Positions 25,188-35,900 of a stretch of 64,000 nt of DNA are shown here, in pieces. Under the pieces are notes generated by a model. That model saw only the letters and a list, made by a program, of their open reading frames with translations. It did not search any database and was not told the DNA's origin. Both the position numbers and the translations under genes were made by a program. The stretch's first letter is position 1, and each line of letters starts with the position of its first letter. Source of the DNA: Pseudomonas sp. R84 (GTDB taxonomy: Bacteria > Pseudomonadota > Gammaproteobacteria > Pseudomonadales > Pseudomonadaceae); NCBI RefSeq assembly GCF_009834515.1, contig NZ_CP019426.1:2159501-2223500 (forward strand), written 5' to 3'.

Positions 25188-26156
25188 TCAGACCCGATAG
25201 CGCCCACTTGTGCGATGCCATTCGACATTGCCGGCCAGCCAGCTCTTGATTCCGCACAGGTAACGTTTGAGCGGCGCTGATGCGTTCGGCAGTACGGACT
25301 GTTCTGCGGCTTCGTACAAATGCATGATTTCTTCGTGAATGGCGGCACTTTGCGCCATGGCTTGTTCGGGCGAGCATTGCTGTTCACGGGTCAACAGCAA
25401 AGGCAGGTTGAAATCACCGATCCCGGCCTGCTGTTCTTTCAGCGCCGAAAAAAGATCATTGGCAATGATCGTCGCGCTGGCGGCCAGAGCCGTGACGCGT
25501 CGCACATCCGGTGCGCTATACACATTCGCGGGGAGTTCGTAGCCCCCGATGATGTCGATCAACGACAGGCACGGCAGGAAACTGTTGACCTGACGGTGGG
25601 CCAGATATTCCCAAAGCGCGGGCGTGAGACCTTCGGTGCGCCAGGCCGCTTCGGCGCTCATGGTCACGAACATGGCGATGATTTCATGGCGTACGCGTGC
25701 GACCTGTGCCGGTGTTGCGAGGGCCTCCACCCGCGCCAGATAGCCGCGCAGAGCGACCAATACCGGATCGCTGCTCAATGCCTGCTCAAGACCGGGCCGG
25801 AACCGTTCGCTCAAGTACACCGGTTCCAGCGCCGCCAGCGCCACGGACAGGCGCGGGCCGACCATTTTCGGTTCAGATCCCGTTCTCTCATCATCACAGT
25901 AGTAATCATCGACAGCGAAGAGGGCGGCAAAACATTGCGCCGCCAGCAACAGCCGAGCCGGATCATCGGTGTCGGTATGACACAGCATGGCGAAGCGGCC
26001 GAAGCCCATGGCGCGCACTTTTGCATGGTGTCCTGGAAAAATTCCGACCTGCTCAATCCACGGCATGAGGCGATCATCCACTTCTGCCGCCAGAGAGAGG
26101 TCGACTCTAAAGGGCGCAAGTCCATAAAGCTGCGGGACGGTCCAGGGCGATTTCAT
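25188..26156 (-). CDS. Class I terpene synthase, 2-methylenebornane / 2-methylisoborneol synthase type
   Basis: A 322-aa class I terpene cyclase. The Asp-rich metal motif DDYYCDDE is at 83-90, the NSE triad NDLFSALKE at 233-241, and an RY pair closes the C-terminus (SGRYRV). P. fluorescens Pf0-1 has a 2-methylenebornane synthase (Pfl_1841) in what appears, from memory, to be the same neighbourhood. Those enzymes use 2-methylgeranyl diphosphate. No GPP C-methyltransferase is adjacent here, so the substrate is unproven. The frame opens to 26216, but the ATG at 26156 gives the normal start. A lux-box-like dyad lies 58 bp upstream. Confidence 0.85.
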   Translation of the reverse strand: MKSPWTVPQLYGLAPFRVDLSLAAEVDDRLMPWIEQVGIFPGHHAKVRAMGFGRFAMLCHTDTDDPARLLLAAQCFAALFAVDDYYCDDERTGSEPKMVGPRLSVALAALEPVYLSERFRPGLEQALSSDPVLVALRGYLARVEALATPAQVARVRHEIIAMFVTMSAEAAWRTEGLTPALWEYLAHRQVNSFLPCLSLIDIIGGYELPANVYSAPDVRRVTALAASATIIANDLFSALKEQQAGIGDFNLPLLLTREQQCSPEQAMAQSAAIHEEIMHLYEAAEQSVLPNASAPLKRYLCGIKSWLAGNVEWHRTSGRYRV

Positions 26157-26214
26157 CGACGATTCCTTCGCGGTTGAGCGCAGGGTCATCAGAGCCCTAT
26201 TGGCCAAAAAAGGC

Positions 26215-26234
26215 ACCTGTCAGACCTGACAGGT
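26215..26234. promoter_or_regulatory. lux-box-like 20-bp dyad between terpene synthase and MFS genes
   Basis: Arms ACCTGTCA (26215-26222) and TGACAGGT (26227-26234) are perfect inverted repeats with a 4-bp spacer. The outer ACCTGT...ACAGGT equals the ends of the classic lux box and fits the CT-N12-AG rule for LuxR-type sites. It is 58 bp from the terpene synthase start and 219 bp from the MFS start. Confidence 0.6.
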
Positions 26235-26452
26235 CTGTGCGTTTTGCGACGGATGGTCAACGTCGATCCAGCATCCAACGGAGATTTCCATCGGTCTGGT
26301 CAGTTGACACCGGCAGGCTCGCCGGGGCGGCTGAGTCATCTGTTTATCAAAAGGCCCTTGGACTTCACTCCTTCACATTCCACCAACAATTCCCCGCTTC
26401 CCCGACATCCGACCCTATGGCAACTTGGCGGCCCTTGATGAGGCTGCAAACG

Positions 26453-27625
26453 ATGGCAAACCCCTACCGCGAATTATTCACCGCCCCCGGCGCACGCAAT
26501 TTTGTGCTGGCCGGGATGATCGCGCGCATGCCGATCTCCATGACCGGTATCGGCGTGATCACCATGCTCTCGCAGTTGAAGGGCGGCTATGCGTTGGCCG
26601 GTGGTGTGGCGGCAACGTTTGCTCTGGCCACGGCGTTTTGTGCGCCGCAGGTGTCGCGGCTGGTGGACCGCTTCGGCCAGGGGCGGATTCTGCCGGTGTC
26701 AGCGTTGATCGGCGGCGGCGCACTGCTGATGTTGCTGCTGTGCACGCGGTTGCAAGCGCCAAACTGGACGCTGTTCATCTTCGCCGCGCTGGCCGGGTGC
26801 ATGCCGAGCATGTCGGCAATGGTGCGTGCGCGCTGGACCGAGATCTATCGCGGTCAGCCGCAATTGCAGACGGCCTATGCGCTGGAGTCGGTGCTCGATG
26901 AAGTCTGTTTCATCGTCGGCCCGCCATTGTCGGTGGGGTTGTGCGTGGCGGTGTTTCCCGAGGCGGGACCGCTGGCGGCGCTGCTGGCGCTGGCGATCGG
27001 CGTGACGGCGTTTGTCGCCCAGCGCAGCACCGAGCCGGGGGTGCATCCGCACTCGTCCGAAGATCAGGGCTCGATCATTGGTTCGACCGACGTTCAATTA
27101 CTGCTAGCGCTGATGATCGCCATGGGCGTTATTGTCGGCGTGATTGATGTAGTCAGCGTTGCGTTTGCCCAACAGCAAGGGCAGCCGGCGGCCGCGAGCA
27201 TCGTGCTGTCGGTGTACGCGATCGGTTCGTGCCTGGCCGGCATCGCCTTCGGTGCGATGCGCTCGAAATTGCCATTGCCGCAGTTGTTCCTGTACGGCGG
27301 GGTGGCGACGGCGGTGACGACATTGCCGCTGTTGCTGGCGAGCAATATTTTTGGCTTGTCGCTGGCCGTATTCGTTGCCGGGCTGTTCTTCTCGCCGACG
27401 CTGATTGTGGCGATGGCGTTGATTGAACGCATTGTGCCAGCGGCCAAACTCACCGAAGGGTTGACCTGGCTGGTTACCGGTTTGAGTATCGGCGTGGCCG
27501 TCGGGGCTGCCGGCTCCGGTTGGCTGGTGGACGCTTTCGGTGCGCGCAGCGGTTTCTGGCTGGCGATTGCAGCAGGGGCGGTGGTGCTTGGCTCCGCGAT
27601 ACAGAGCTACCGCCATCTCAAGTAG
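26453..27625 (+). CDS. MFS transporter
   Basis: A 390-aa protein starting MANPYRELFTAPGARNFVLAGM, with about 12 membrane helices and an MFS-type loop (SRLVDRFGQGRILP). It resembles the sugar/drug MFS exporters without large loops. GAGG lies nine bases before the ATG at 26453; upstream starts at 26438 or 26174 give an unlikely extension. It is divergent from the terpene synthase and shares the intergenic lux-box-like site. Substrate is unknown. A REP-like hairpin follows the stop. Confidence 0.85.
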   Translation: MANPYRELFTAPGARNFVLAGMIARMPISMTGIGVITMLSQLKGGYALAGGVAATFALATAFCAPQVSRLVDRFGQGRILPVSALIGGGALLMLLLCTRLQAPNWTLFIFAALAGCMPSMSAMVRARWTEIYRGQPQLQTAYALESVLDEVCFIVGPPLSVGLCVAVFPEAGPLAALLALAIGVTAFVAQRSTEPGVHPHSSEDQGSIIGSTDVQLLLALMIAMGVIVGVIDVVSVAFAQQQGQPAAASIVLSVYAIGSCLAGIAFGAMRSKLPLPQLFLYGGVATAVTTLPLLLASNIFGLSLAVFVAGLFFSPTLIVAMALIERIVPAAKLTEGLTWLVTGLSIGVAVGAAGSGWLVDAFGARSGFWLAIAAGAVVLGSAIQSYRHLK

Positions 27626-27706
27626 GAGCTGCGGCACGCTGCGATCTTTTGATCTTGATCGTTAAAGTCAAAAGATCGCAGCCTCGTTTCACTCGACAGC
27701 TCCTAC
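27624..27706. repeat. Inverted repeat / bidirectional terminator-like element
   Basis: Nested arms GTAGGAGCTG (27624-27633) / CAGCTCCTAC (27697-27706) and GCTGCGATCTTTTGA (27640-27654) / TCAAAAGATCGCAGC (27668-27682) form a long hairpin between the convergent MFS and cupin genes. This is a common Pseudomonas intergenic repeat. Confidence 0.75.
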
Positions 27707-27726
27707 AAAGTGGAGGTGGCAACTGT

Positions 27727-28860
27727 TTACCAGCCCCGTCCCGAATTCACCCAGAAATTCACCGACAGTGATGTCGACACCGACTCCACCTGATGGAACC
27801 AGCCCTCCGGCAAAAACAGCAGATCCCCAGCCTCCAGCGTTACGCGCAGGAAGGTCACGTCCCGAGCGGCGGGGAAGCGCTTGTAATCCGGCGCATCGGG
27901 GTTGAAATCACAACCATCCAGCCCGCCCTTCGGCGCCGTCGACCAAGTGCCCAGCGCCTCGCGGTGATGCGGCGCGGCGAGGGTGAATTTCTTCTTTCCC
28001 CAGACTTGCGCGAACAGGTTGTCGGTGTCATCGCGATGCAGCGGCGTCAGCGTGCCTTTGGGACCGATCCAGATACGCGGCGGAATGAATAACGAGGCGT
28101 CGAAGTAGGCCGGGTATTTGATCTGTTGCATCAACTGCGCTGGCAGAATGTTGTTGCCCATATACGCTGGCGGCTCGCCATCCGCACCCTTGACCGCCGG
28201 TTGGTCCAGCGAGGCGATAAAGTCGGCCATCGACGTCGAGCGGAAATCACGCTCGGTGGAGAAGGTTTTCTTCACATAATCGCCATGGCGGGTGATGCCT
28301 TGCAGCTCGGCGAAATGCACCAGCGATTCTTCGCGGCTGAGCTTGAACAGTGGCCAGTCGTGCAGCGCATTGCTGATCACCACCGGAATGCCATTGGGCA
28401 GGTAACGGCTGTTGAATTCGGCGACCGACAGATCACTGCGGGCAAGGCGTTCGATGCTGCTTTGGGTCGGCAGGCTGGCGGTGAGTTTTTCACTGAAGCG
28501 CGGCGGGGTTGGGTAGCGCTTGTTCATGTCGACTTTTTCCGCCACGGCGGCGCCGTGCATCGCATGCTCGATGATTTGCGGCAGCATCGTTGCCAGGCCC
28601 ATGTTGCCGCCGATTTTCAGGCGCCCGCTGGCGAACAGCTCCTCAACGTTGGCCATGCCGCTCATGATCCCGAGGAAATCGCGCTCGGCGACTTCAATGG
28701 TCACGTCCGGGCTGGCGTGAAGTCCTGGCTCGGTGCGGCTGCTGGCCTTGACCTCTGACCAGAAAGCCAGGTGCGGGCCAAAGACGAATTGGAAAACGCC
28801 TTCGATGCCGACGGCACCGGCATTGGCGAACAGCTTGCCCAGAATGCTCTGCAGGTCCAC
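27727..28860 (-). CDS. SCP2-domain / cupin_8 (JmjC-like) Fe(II)/2-oxoglutarate oxygenase, iron-starvation controlled
   Basis: A 377-aa two-domain protein with a GTG start (GAGGA upstream). Residues about 10-110 look like an SCP2 sterol-carrier domain (VTIEVAERDFLGIMSGMANVEELFASGRLKIGG). Residues about 130-377 are a cupin_8/JmjC domain with the iron triad His275-x-Asp277 (TPLHRDDTD) and His356 (EGWFHQVES). The family includes protein and small-molecule hydroxylases. An exact TAAAT-N16-CGT PvdS-type box lies 38 bp upstream and the gene is divergent from the pyoverdine-side thioesterase, so it is probably expressed with pyoverdine. It is not SyrP/TauD-like, and the reaction is unknown. Confidence 0.85.
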   Translation of the reverse strand: MDLQSILGKLFANAGAVGIEGVFQFVFGPHLAFWSEVKASSRTEPGLHASPDVTIEVAERDFLGIMSGMANVEELFASGRLKIGGNMGLATMLPQIIEHAMHGAAVAEKVDMNKRYPTPPRFSEKLTASLPTQSSIERLARSDLSVAEFNSRYLPNGIPVVISNALHDWPLFKLSREESLVHFAELQGITRHGDYVKKTFSTERDFRSTSMADFIASLDQPAVKGADGEPPAYMGNNILPAQLMQQIKYPAYFDASLFIPPRIWIGPKGTLTPLHRDDTDNLFAQVWGKKKFTLAAPHHREALGTWSTAPKGGLDGCDFNPDAPDYKRFPAARDVTFLRVTLEAGDLLFLPEGWFHQVESVSTSLSVNFWVNSGRGW

Positions 28861-28897
28861 GGTGAATCCTCGTTATTGGTTTTGGCCTGAACAGTTA

Positions 28898-28921
28898 ACG
28901 AGCGCCTGTGGGGGGAATTTA
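28898..28921 (-). promoter_or_regulatory. PvdS iron-starvation box for the SCP2-cupin_8 gene
   Basis: On the minus strand TAAAT (28921-28917) and CGT (28900-28898) are separated by 16 bp, matching the PvdS consensus TAAAT-N16/17-CGT exactly. The GTG start is 38 bp downstream. Confidence 0.7.
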
Positions 28922-28933
28922 CCGGTCGACGAC

Positions 28934-28957
28934 TAATTTAACCGCCACGGGATCCGT
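28934..28957 (+). promoter_or_regulatory. PvdS-like box for the type II thioesterase gene
   Basis: TAATT (28934-28938) and CGT (28955-28957) are separated by 16 bp, one mismatch from TAAAT-N16-CGT. It is 32 bp upstream of the thioesterase start and back to back with the cupin box. Confidence 0.55.
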
Positions 28958-28989
28958 TTCTCTCTACAGATGAATTTTCCGAGGAAAGC

Positions 28990-29727
28990 GTGGTGACCAA
29001 GCTGACCCTGCTGTGCCTGCCGTATTCCGGCGCCAGTGCCATGGTCTACAGCCGCTGGCGGCCGAAACTGCCGCAGTGGCTACACTTGCAACCGGTTGAG
29101 CTGCCGGGACGTGGCGCACGTTTTGGTGAGCCGCTGCACACTGACATGCGTGGGCTGGCGATGCAGCTGGCCAAGGAATTGCGCCCGACCCTAAAAGCGC
29201 CTTATGCGCTGTTCGGCCACAGCCTTGGCGCGTTGCTGGCCTGCGAAATTGCTCATGCCTTGCGTGCGCTGGGTTGTCCGGAGCCGGTGGCGATGTTCGC
29301 TTCGGGAACCGCGGCGCCGACGATGCGTGCCGATTATGATCGCGGCTTTGCCGAACCCAAGACCGACGCCGAATTGATCGAACAATTGCGCACGCTCAAT
29401 GGCACCAGCGAGGAAGTGCTGGCCAACGAAGAATTGATGAGCCTGACCCTGCCGATCCTGCGTGCCGACTTCCAGCTCTGCGGCAAGTTCGAGCCGCTGG
29501 CCCGACCGCTGCTCAACTGCCCGGTGCATGTGTTGGGCGGCAAGGCAGATCGCGCCACCACCGAGCAATTGATCGGCTGGAGCAAGGAAACCCGCGGCAG
29601 TTTCTCGGTGGACATGTTCGCCGGCGGGCACTTCTTTATTCATGAGCATGAAGCGAAGGTATTGAAGGTGATCAAGGATCAGCTCGACGTGCACCATCGC
29701 CGGCATGCCATGGCCGCCACCGCCTGA
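28990..29727 (+). CDS. Type II thioesterase of the pyoverdine locus (PvdG/GrsT-like)
   Basis: A 245-aa type II thioesterase starting MVTKLTLLCLPYSGASAM. Motifs: PYSGASAMVYSRW near the oxyanion loop, GHSLGA with the nucleophile Ser, and GGHFFIHEH with the catalytic His. It would free stalled or wrongly primed carrier domains of the NRPS that follows, as PvdG does in P. aeruginosa. Two tandem GTG codons (28990, 28993) could start it; GAGGAAA lies just before them. It is followed by a REP doublet and then the first NRPS gene. Confidence 0.9.
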   Translation: MVTKLTLLCLPYSGASAMVYSRWRPKLPQWLHLQPVELPGRGARFGEPLHTDMRGLAMQLAKELRPTLKAPYALFGHSLGALLACEIAHALRALGCPEPVAMFASGTAAPTMRADYDRGFAEPKTDAELIEQLRTLNGTSEEVLANEELMSLTLPILRADFQLCGKFEPLARPLLNCPVHVLGGKADRATTEQLIGWSKETRGSFSVDMFAGGHFFIHEHEAKVLKVIKDQLDVHHRRHAMAATA

Positions 29728-29741
29728 ACACCGAAAATCCC

Positions 29742-29831
29742 TGTGGGAGCGAGACTGCTCGCGAATGCGCCCTGTCAGCCAATATAGATGGCGCCTGACA
29801 CACCGCGTTCGCGAGCAGGCTCGCTCCCACA
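29742..29831. repeat. REP doublet between thioesterase and NRPS genes
   Basis: Inverted REP arms (GTGGGAGCGAG...GCTCGCGAA near 29742-29767 and its complement near 29806-29831) enclose about 38 bp. It separates the thioesterase gene from the NRPS promoter. Confidence 0.8.
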
Positions 29832-29889
29832 CTGATTTGCACATGTCTCAAACCCTCGCATAGCCCGCCTGACAGTTGTTCTCATTCGC

Positions 29890-29912
29890 TAATTTTTCCG
29901 GTCTGCATTCGT
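29890..29912 (+). promoter_or_regulatory. Candidate PvdS-like box upstream of the first NRPS gene
   Basis: TAATT (29890-29894) and CGT (29910-29912) are 15 bp apart. Both the TAAAT element and the spacing deviate slightly from the PvdS consensus. It lies 55 bp before the ATG of the first NRPS gene. Confidence 0.4.
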
Positions 29913-29967
29913 TTTATAGGGATGACGTGCCTTTGTGCTTCCTGCCTACTGATCCGGATGCTGAGAA

Positions 29968-32900
29968 ATGAATGCTGAAGACTCCTTGAAACTTGCTCGC
30001 CGGTTTATCGGGTTGCCCCTGGAAAAGCGCCAGATGTTCCTCGCGGCGCTGCAAAAGGAGGGCGTGGATTTCGCCCGGTTTCCGATCCCGGCCGGGATCG
30101 AAGCCGAGGATCGCCTGGCGTTGTCCTACGCGCAGCGGCGCATGTGGTTTCTCTGGCAACTCGATCCGCAGAGCGGCGCCTATAACCTGCCGGGCGCGGT
30201 GCGCCTGAGCGGCCGCCTCAACCTCGGCGCGCTGGAGCAAGCTTTCGCTAGCCTGGTCGAGCGTCACGAAACTCTGCGCACGGTGTTCCAGCGCCAGGCG
30301 GACGACAGCCTGTTGCAGGTGCCGGCCACGGCGCCGCTGATGATCAGGCATGAAGATTTCAGCGCGCTGCCAGCCAGTGAGCGGGAGCAGGCCGTGGTGC
30401 AGGCCGCCGAACAGCAATCGGTATTGCCGTTCGATCTGGCCGTCGGCCCGCTGCTGCGGGTGACCTTGCTCAAGCTCGCCGAGCAGGAACATGTTCTGCT
30501 GCTGACCCTGCACCACATCGTCTCCGATGGCTGGTCGATGAACGTGCTGATCGACGAATTCATTCGTTGCTACGACGCGTTCGATGCCGGTCAGCCGCCA
30601 CAGCTGAGCGCGCTGCCGATCCAGTACAGCGACTATGCCCTGTGGCAGCGCCGTTGGTTGGAGGCCGGCGAGCAGGCGCGGCAACTCGATTACTGGCAAG
30701 CACAACTGGGTGACGAACACCCGGTGCTGGAGCTGCCGCTGGATCATGCCCGCCCGGCGATGCCGAGCTATCGCGGCACTCGTTACGAATTCGCCATTGA
30801 TGGGCAATTGGCCGAGCAACTGCGCAATACCGCGCAGAAGTATCAGGTCACCCTGTTCATGTTGTTGCTCGGTGCCTTCAACGCGCTGCTGCATCGCTAC
30901 ACCGGTCAGACTGACATCCGTGTCGGCGTGCCGATTGCCAACCGCAACCGTGGCGAAATCGAAGGGCTGATCGGCTTCTTCGTCAACACTCAGGTGTTGC
31001 GTACTCGACTGGACGGGCAGACGCGAGTCGATGACCTGCTGCGCGGGATCAAGGAAACCGCGCTCGGCGCTCAGGCGCATCAGGATCTGCCATTCGAGCA
31101 ACTGGTCGAAGCACTGAAACTGGAGCGCAGCCTCAGTCACACGCCGCTGTTCCAGGTGATGTACAACCATCAGCCGCAAGTGGCCGATATCGCCACCCTC
31201 AGCACGGCGTCCGGTCTGGTGCTCGACAGCCTCGACTGGCAGAGCCGCACCACCCAATTCGATCTGACCCTGGATACCTACGAGAAGGGCGGCAAGTTGC
31301 ACGCCGCGCTGACGTACGCTAGCGATTTGTTCGAGCCCGCGACCATTGAGCGCATGGCGCGCCACTGGCTGCGTCTGCTCACCGCCATGGTCGCCGATCC
31401 GTCGCAACGCATCGGCGAATTGCCGTTGCTGGAAGCGGATGAACAACACACGCTGGTGCATGACTGGAACAACGTCCACGCGGTCTATCCGACCGAAACA
31501 CCCATCCACCAACTGATTGAGGCGCAAGTTGCGCGCACGCCGAATGCGCCTGCGCTGGTCTTTGGCGAGCAGACCCTGAGCTACGCCGAACTGGATGCCC
31601 GGGCCAACCGCCTCGCGCATCTGTTGCGTGAGCAAGGCGTGCGGGCCGACAGTCTGGTCGGTGTTTGCGCGCTGCGCTCGGTAGAAATGGTCGTCGCGCT
31701 GCTGGCGATTCTCAAGGCCGGTGGTGCCTACGTACCACTCGATCCGGAGTACCCGCAGGAACGTCTGGCCTACATGATCGAGGACAGCGGCATCACCTTG
31801 CTGCTGACCCAGGATGCTTTGCGGGCATCGCTGCCGACTGACGGCGTGCAGGTCATCACGCTGGATCAACCGGGCCTGCTCGACGGCTACGGCGACAGCC
31901 GTCCCGAGGTCAGCGTCGATCCGCTGAGCCTGGCTTATGTGATTTACACCTCCGGCTCTACCGGTAAACCGAAAGGCGCCGGCAACAGTCACGCCGCGCT
32001 GGTCAACCGCTTGTGCTGGATGCAGGAAGCCTACGGGCTCGACGCCAGCGATTCGGTGCTGCAGAAAACCCCGTTCAGTTTCGACGTGTCGGTCTGGGAA
32101 TTCTTCTGGCCGCTGCTGACCGGTGCGCGTCTGGTGGTTGCCGCGCCGGGTGCGCACCGCGATCCGCTGCAACTGATCGACATCATCAACCGCCACGGCA
32201 TCAGCACGCTGCACTTTGTGCCGTCGATGTTGCAGGCGTTCATTCACGAGGCGGGCGTGGAAAGCTGCGTCGGCCTCAAGCGCATCGTGTGCAGCGGTGA
32301 AGCGCTGCCGCTGGACGCACAACTGCAAGTCTTCGCCAAACTGCCGAACGCCGGCCTCTACAACCTCTACGGCCCGACCGAAGCGGCCATCGACGTGACC
32401 CACTGGACGTGCGTTGACGAAGGCGCCGACAGCGTGCCGATCGGTCGGCCGATCGCCAACCTGCGCACCCACGTCCTCGACGCGGAGCTGCTGCCGGTAC
32501 CGAGCGGCGTGGCCGGCGAACTGTACCTGGGCGGCGCCGGTCTGGCGCGCAGTTATCACCAGCGCCCGGCGCTGACCGCCGAGCGTTTTGTGCCGTGCCC
32601 GTTCCACGACGGCGCGCGGCTGTACCGCACCGGTGACCGGGTGCGTCAGCGCGCCGACGGCGTGATCGAATACCTCGGTCGTCTCGACCATCAAGTGAAA
32701 CTGCGCGGTCTGCGCATCGAGCTGGGTGAAATCGAAACCCGCCTGATGCAGCACCCGCTGGTGCGCGAAGCGGTGGTGCTGGTGCAGGGCGGCAAGCACT
32801 TGGTGGCCTACCTTGTGCTGGAACAGGCTCAGCCGGACGAACAGTGGCAGCAGGACGTCAAGGCGTGGCTGCTCGGCAGCCTGCCGGAATTCATGGTGCC

Positions 32901-35900
32901 GGCCTACCTGATGACGCTGGAAAAACTGCCGGTAACGGCCAACGGCAAACTCGATCGCAAAGCCTTGCCGCAACCGGACGCCGCGCCGCAACAGGCGTTC
33001 GTCGCGCCGCAGGATGCGCTACAAAAAGCTCTGGCGGCGATTTGGGAGGACGTGCTCGGCCTTGAACGCGTCGGCCTCGAAGACAACTTCTTCGAACTGG
33101 GCGGCGACTCGATCATCTCGATTCAAGTGGTCAGCCGTGCGCGGCAGGCCGGGATTCGACTCAGCCCGCGCGACCTGTTCCAGTACCAGACTGTGCGCAG
33201 CCTCGCGCTGGTTGCCACGCTGGATAATCAGACCTCGGTAGATCAAGGGCCGGTGACCGGCAGCGCCGTACTCGGGCCGATCCAGCAGCACTTCTTCAGC
33301 CGCGCGATGCCGCTGCGTGAACACTGGAACCAGTCGCTGCTGCTGACGCCGCGCGACACCCTGAATGCACAGTGGCTTGATGCCGCGCTGGCGCAGGTGA
33401 TCAATCATCACGACGCCTTGCGCCTGCGCTTTGTCGAAAGCGCCGAAGGCTGGCAGCAAAGCCACGGCCCGCTGGTCGACAGTGCTGAGCTGTGGCTGCG
33501 TGACGCCGAGACTGCTGAGCAATTGCAGGCGCTGTGCAACGAAGCCCAGCGCAGCCTTGATCTGCAAAACGGTCCGCTGCTGCGTGCACTGCTGGTGACG
33601 CTGGCCGATGGCTCTCAGCGCCTGGCGTTGATTATTCACCACTTGGCGGTGGACGGCGTTTCCTGGCGGGTGTTGCTGGAAGATGTTCAGCAGGCGTACG
33701 AGCAATTGGCGGCGGGAGGCGGCATTCAGTTGCCGGCCAAGACCAATGCCTTCCAGACCTGGACCGCGCGCCTCGAAAGCGCCGCTTCACGCTTCGACGA
33801 ACAACTGGATTACTGGAAAACCCAGCATCAAGGTGCGCAGGATTTGCCGTGCGAACGTCCCGATGGCAGCCTGCAAAACCTGCACGGCGAGAAAATCGAA
33901 TGGCGCCTTGATGCCGAGCGCACCCGTCAGTTGCTGCAACAGGCACCGGCCGCGTATCGCACGCAGGTCAATGATCTGCTGCTCACTGCATTGGCGCGCA
34001 CCATCAGCCGCTGGACCCGGCAGCCGGGTACGCTGATTGAACTGGAAGGGCATGGTCGTGAAGACCTGTTCGATGACATCGACCTGACCCGCACCGTGGG
34101 CTGGTTCACCAGTCTGTTCGCGGTCAAGCTGACGGCTAGTGACGATCTCGACGGGTCGATCAAGTCGATCAAGGAGCAGCTGCGCGCGGTGCCGGACAAA
34201 GGTCTGGGCTACGGCGTGCTGCGTTATCTGGCGGCGCCATCGGTGCGCGCCGAGCTGGCGCAGTTGGCACCGCCACGCATTACCTTCAACTACCTCGGCC
34301 AGTTCGACCGTCAGTTCGACGACGCCGCGCTGTTAGTGCCGTCCGCTGAAACCAGCGGCGTCGCCCAGGATCCGGCTGCGCCCTTGGCCAACTGGCTGAC
34401 CGTAGAAGGTCAGGTGTATGGCGGTGAGTTGTCGATGAGCTGGGGTTTCAGTCGTGAGATGTTCGACAGCGCGACCGTGCAGCATCTGGTCGATCGATAC
34501 GCGCTGGAACTGCATGCGCTGATCGAGCATTGCTGCACGTTGCAAGCCGCGCAAGCGACGCCGTCGGACTTCCCGCTGGCGCGCGTGACGCAAGCGCAAC
34601 TGGATGGGTTGCCGGTGCCAGCGGGTCAACTCGACGATGTCTATCCTCTGTCGCCGATGCAGCAAGGCTTGCTGTTCCATACCCTCTACGAACAAGCCGC
34701 GGGCGAGTACATCAACCAGTTGCGCGTTGACGTACAAGGTCTCGATCCCGAGCGGTTCCGCGCTGCGTGGCAAGCCACCGTCGATGCGCAGGACATTCTG
34801 CGCAGCGGGTTCGTCTGGCAGGGTGAGCTGGCGCAGCCGGTGCAGATCGTCCACAAGCAGGTGCATCTGCCATTCAGCACGCTGGACTGGCGCGACCGCG
34901 ACGATCAGCCCGCAGCGCTTGCGGCGTTGGCCGATGCCGAGCGTCAGCAAGGTTTCGATCTGAGCAGTGCACCATTGTTGCGACTGCTGCTGGTGCAGAC
35001 TGGCGCCGAGCAATGGCACCTGATTTACACCCATCACCACATCCTCATGGACGGCTGGAGCAACTCACAGTTGCTCGGCGAAGTCTTGCAGCGCTACAGC
35101 GGGCGCACGCCGGCGAATGGCGGCGGGCGTTATCGCGACTACATCGCCTGGCTGCAACGCCAGGATGGTCAACTGAGTCAGGCATTCTGGAGCGGTCAAT
35201 TGGCCGCGCTGCAAGAGCCGACGCGACTGGCGCGCGCAGCCACCGGCGGCGAGAACCTCAGCGGCCACGGCGATCACTACCTGACCCTGGACGTGCAGCG
35301 CACTCAAACACTGGAGGCCTTCGCCCGCCAGCAAAAAGTCACCGTCAACACCTTGGTGCAAGCGGCGTGGCTGCTGTTGCTGCAACGCTATACCGGTCAC
35401 GAAGCCGTGGCGTTCGGTGCGACCGTGGCCGGGCGTCCGGCGGATCTGCCGGGCATCGAGCAACAGGTGGGTCTGTTCATCAACACCTTGCCGGTGATTG
35501 GCGCGCCGCGTCCGGATCAAAGCGTTGGCAGCTGGTTGCAAGCCGTTCAGGCGCAAAACCTGAGCCTGCGCGACTTCGAACACACGCCACTGGCGGACAT
35601 CCAGCGTTGGGCCGGGCAGGGCGGTGAAGCACTGTTCGACAATATTCTGGTGTTCGAAAACTACCCGATTGCCCAGGCGCTGAGTCAGGCCGGACAAGGA
35701 CTGACATTCGGCGAGGTCGGTAACCTCGAACAGACGCACTATGCACTGAGCGTGGCGGTCACGCTTGGCCAGCAACTGGCGTTGCACTACAGCTTTGATC
35801 GCGGCCAGTTTGACAGCGATGTCGTCGCCGGCATCAGTGCACACCTGCTGCAATTGTTGGAACAGTTCGCCCTGTCGGCCGAGCGCAATCTCGGTGAAAT

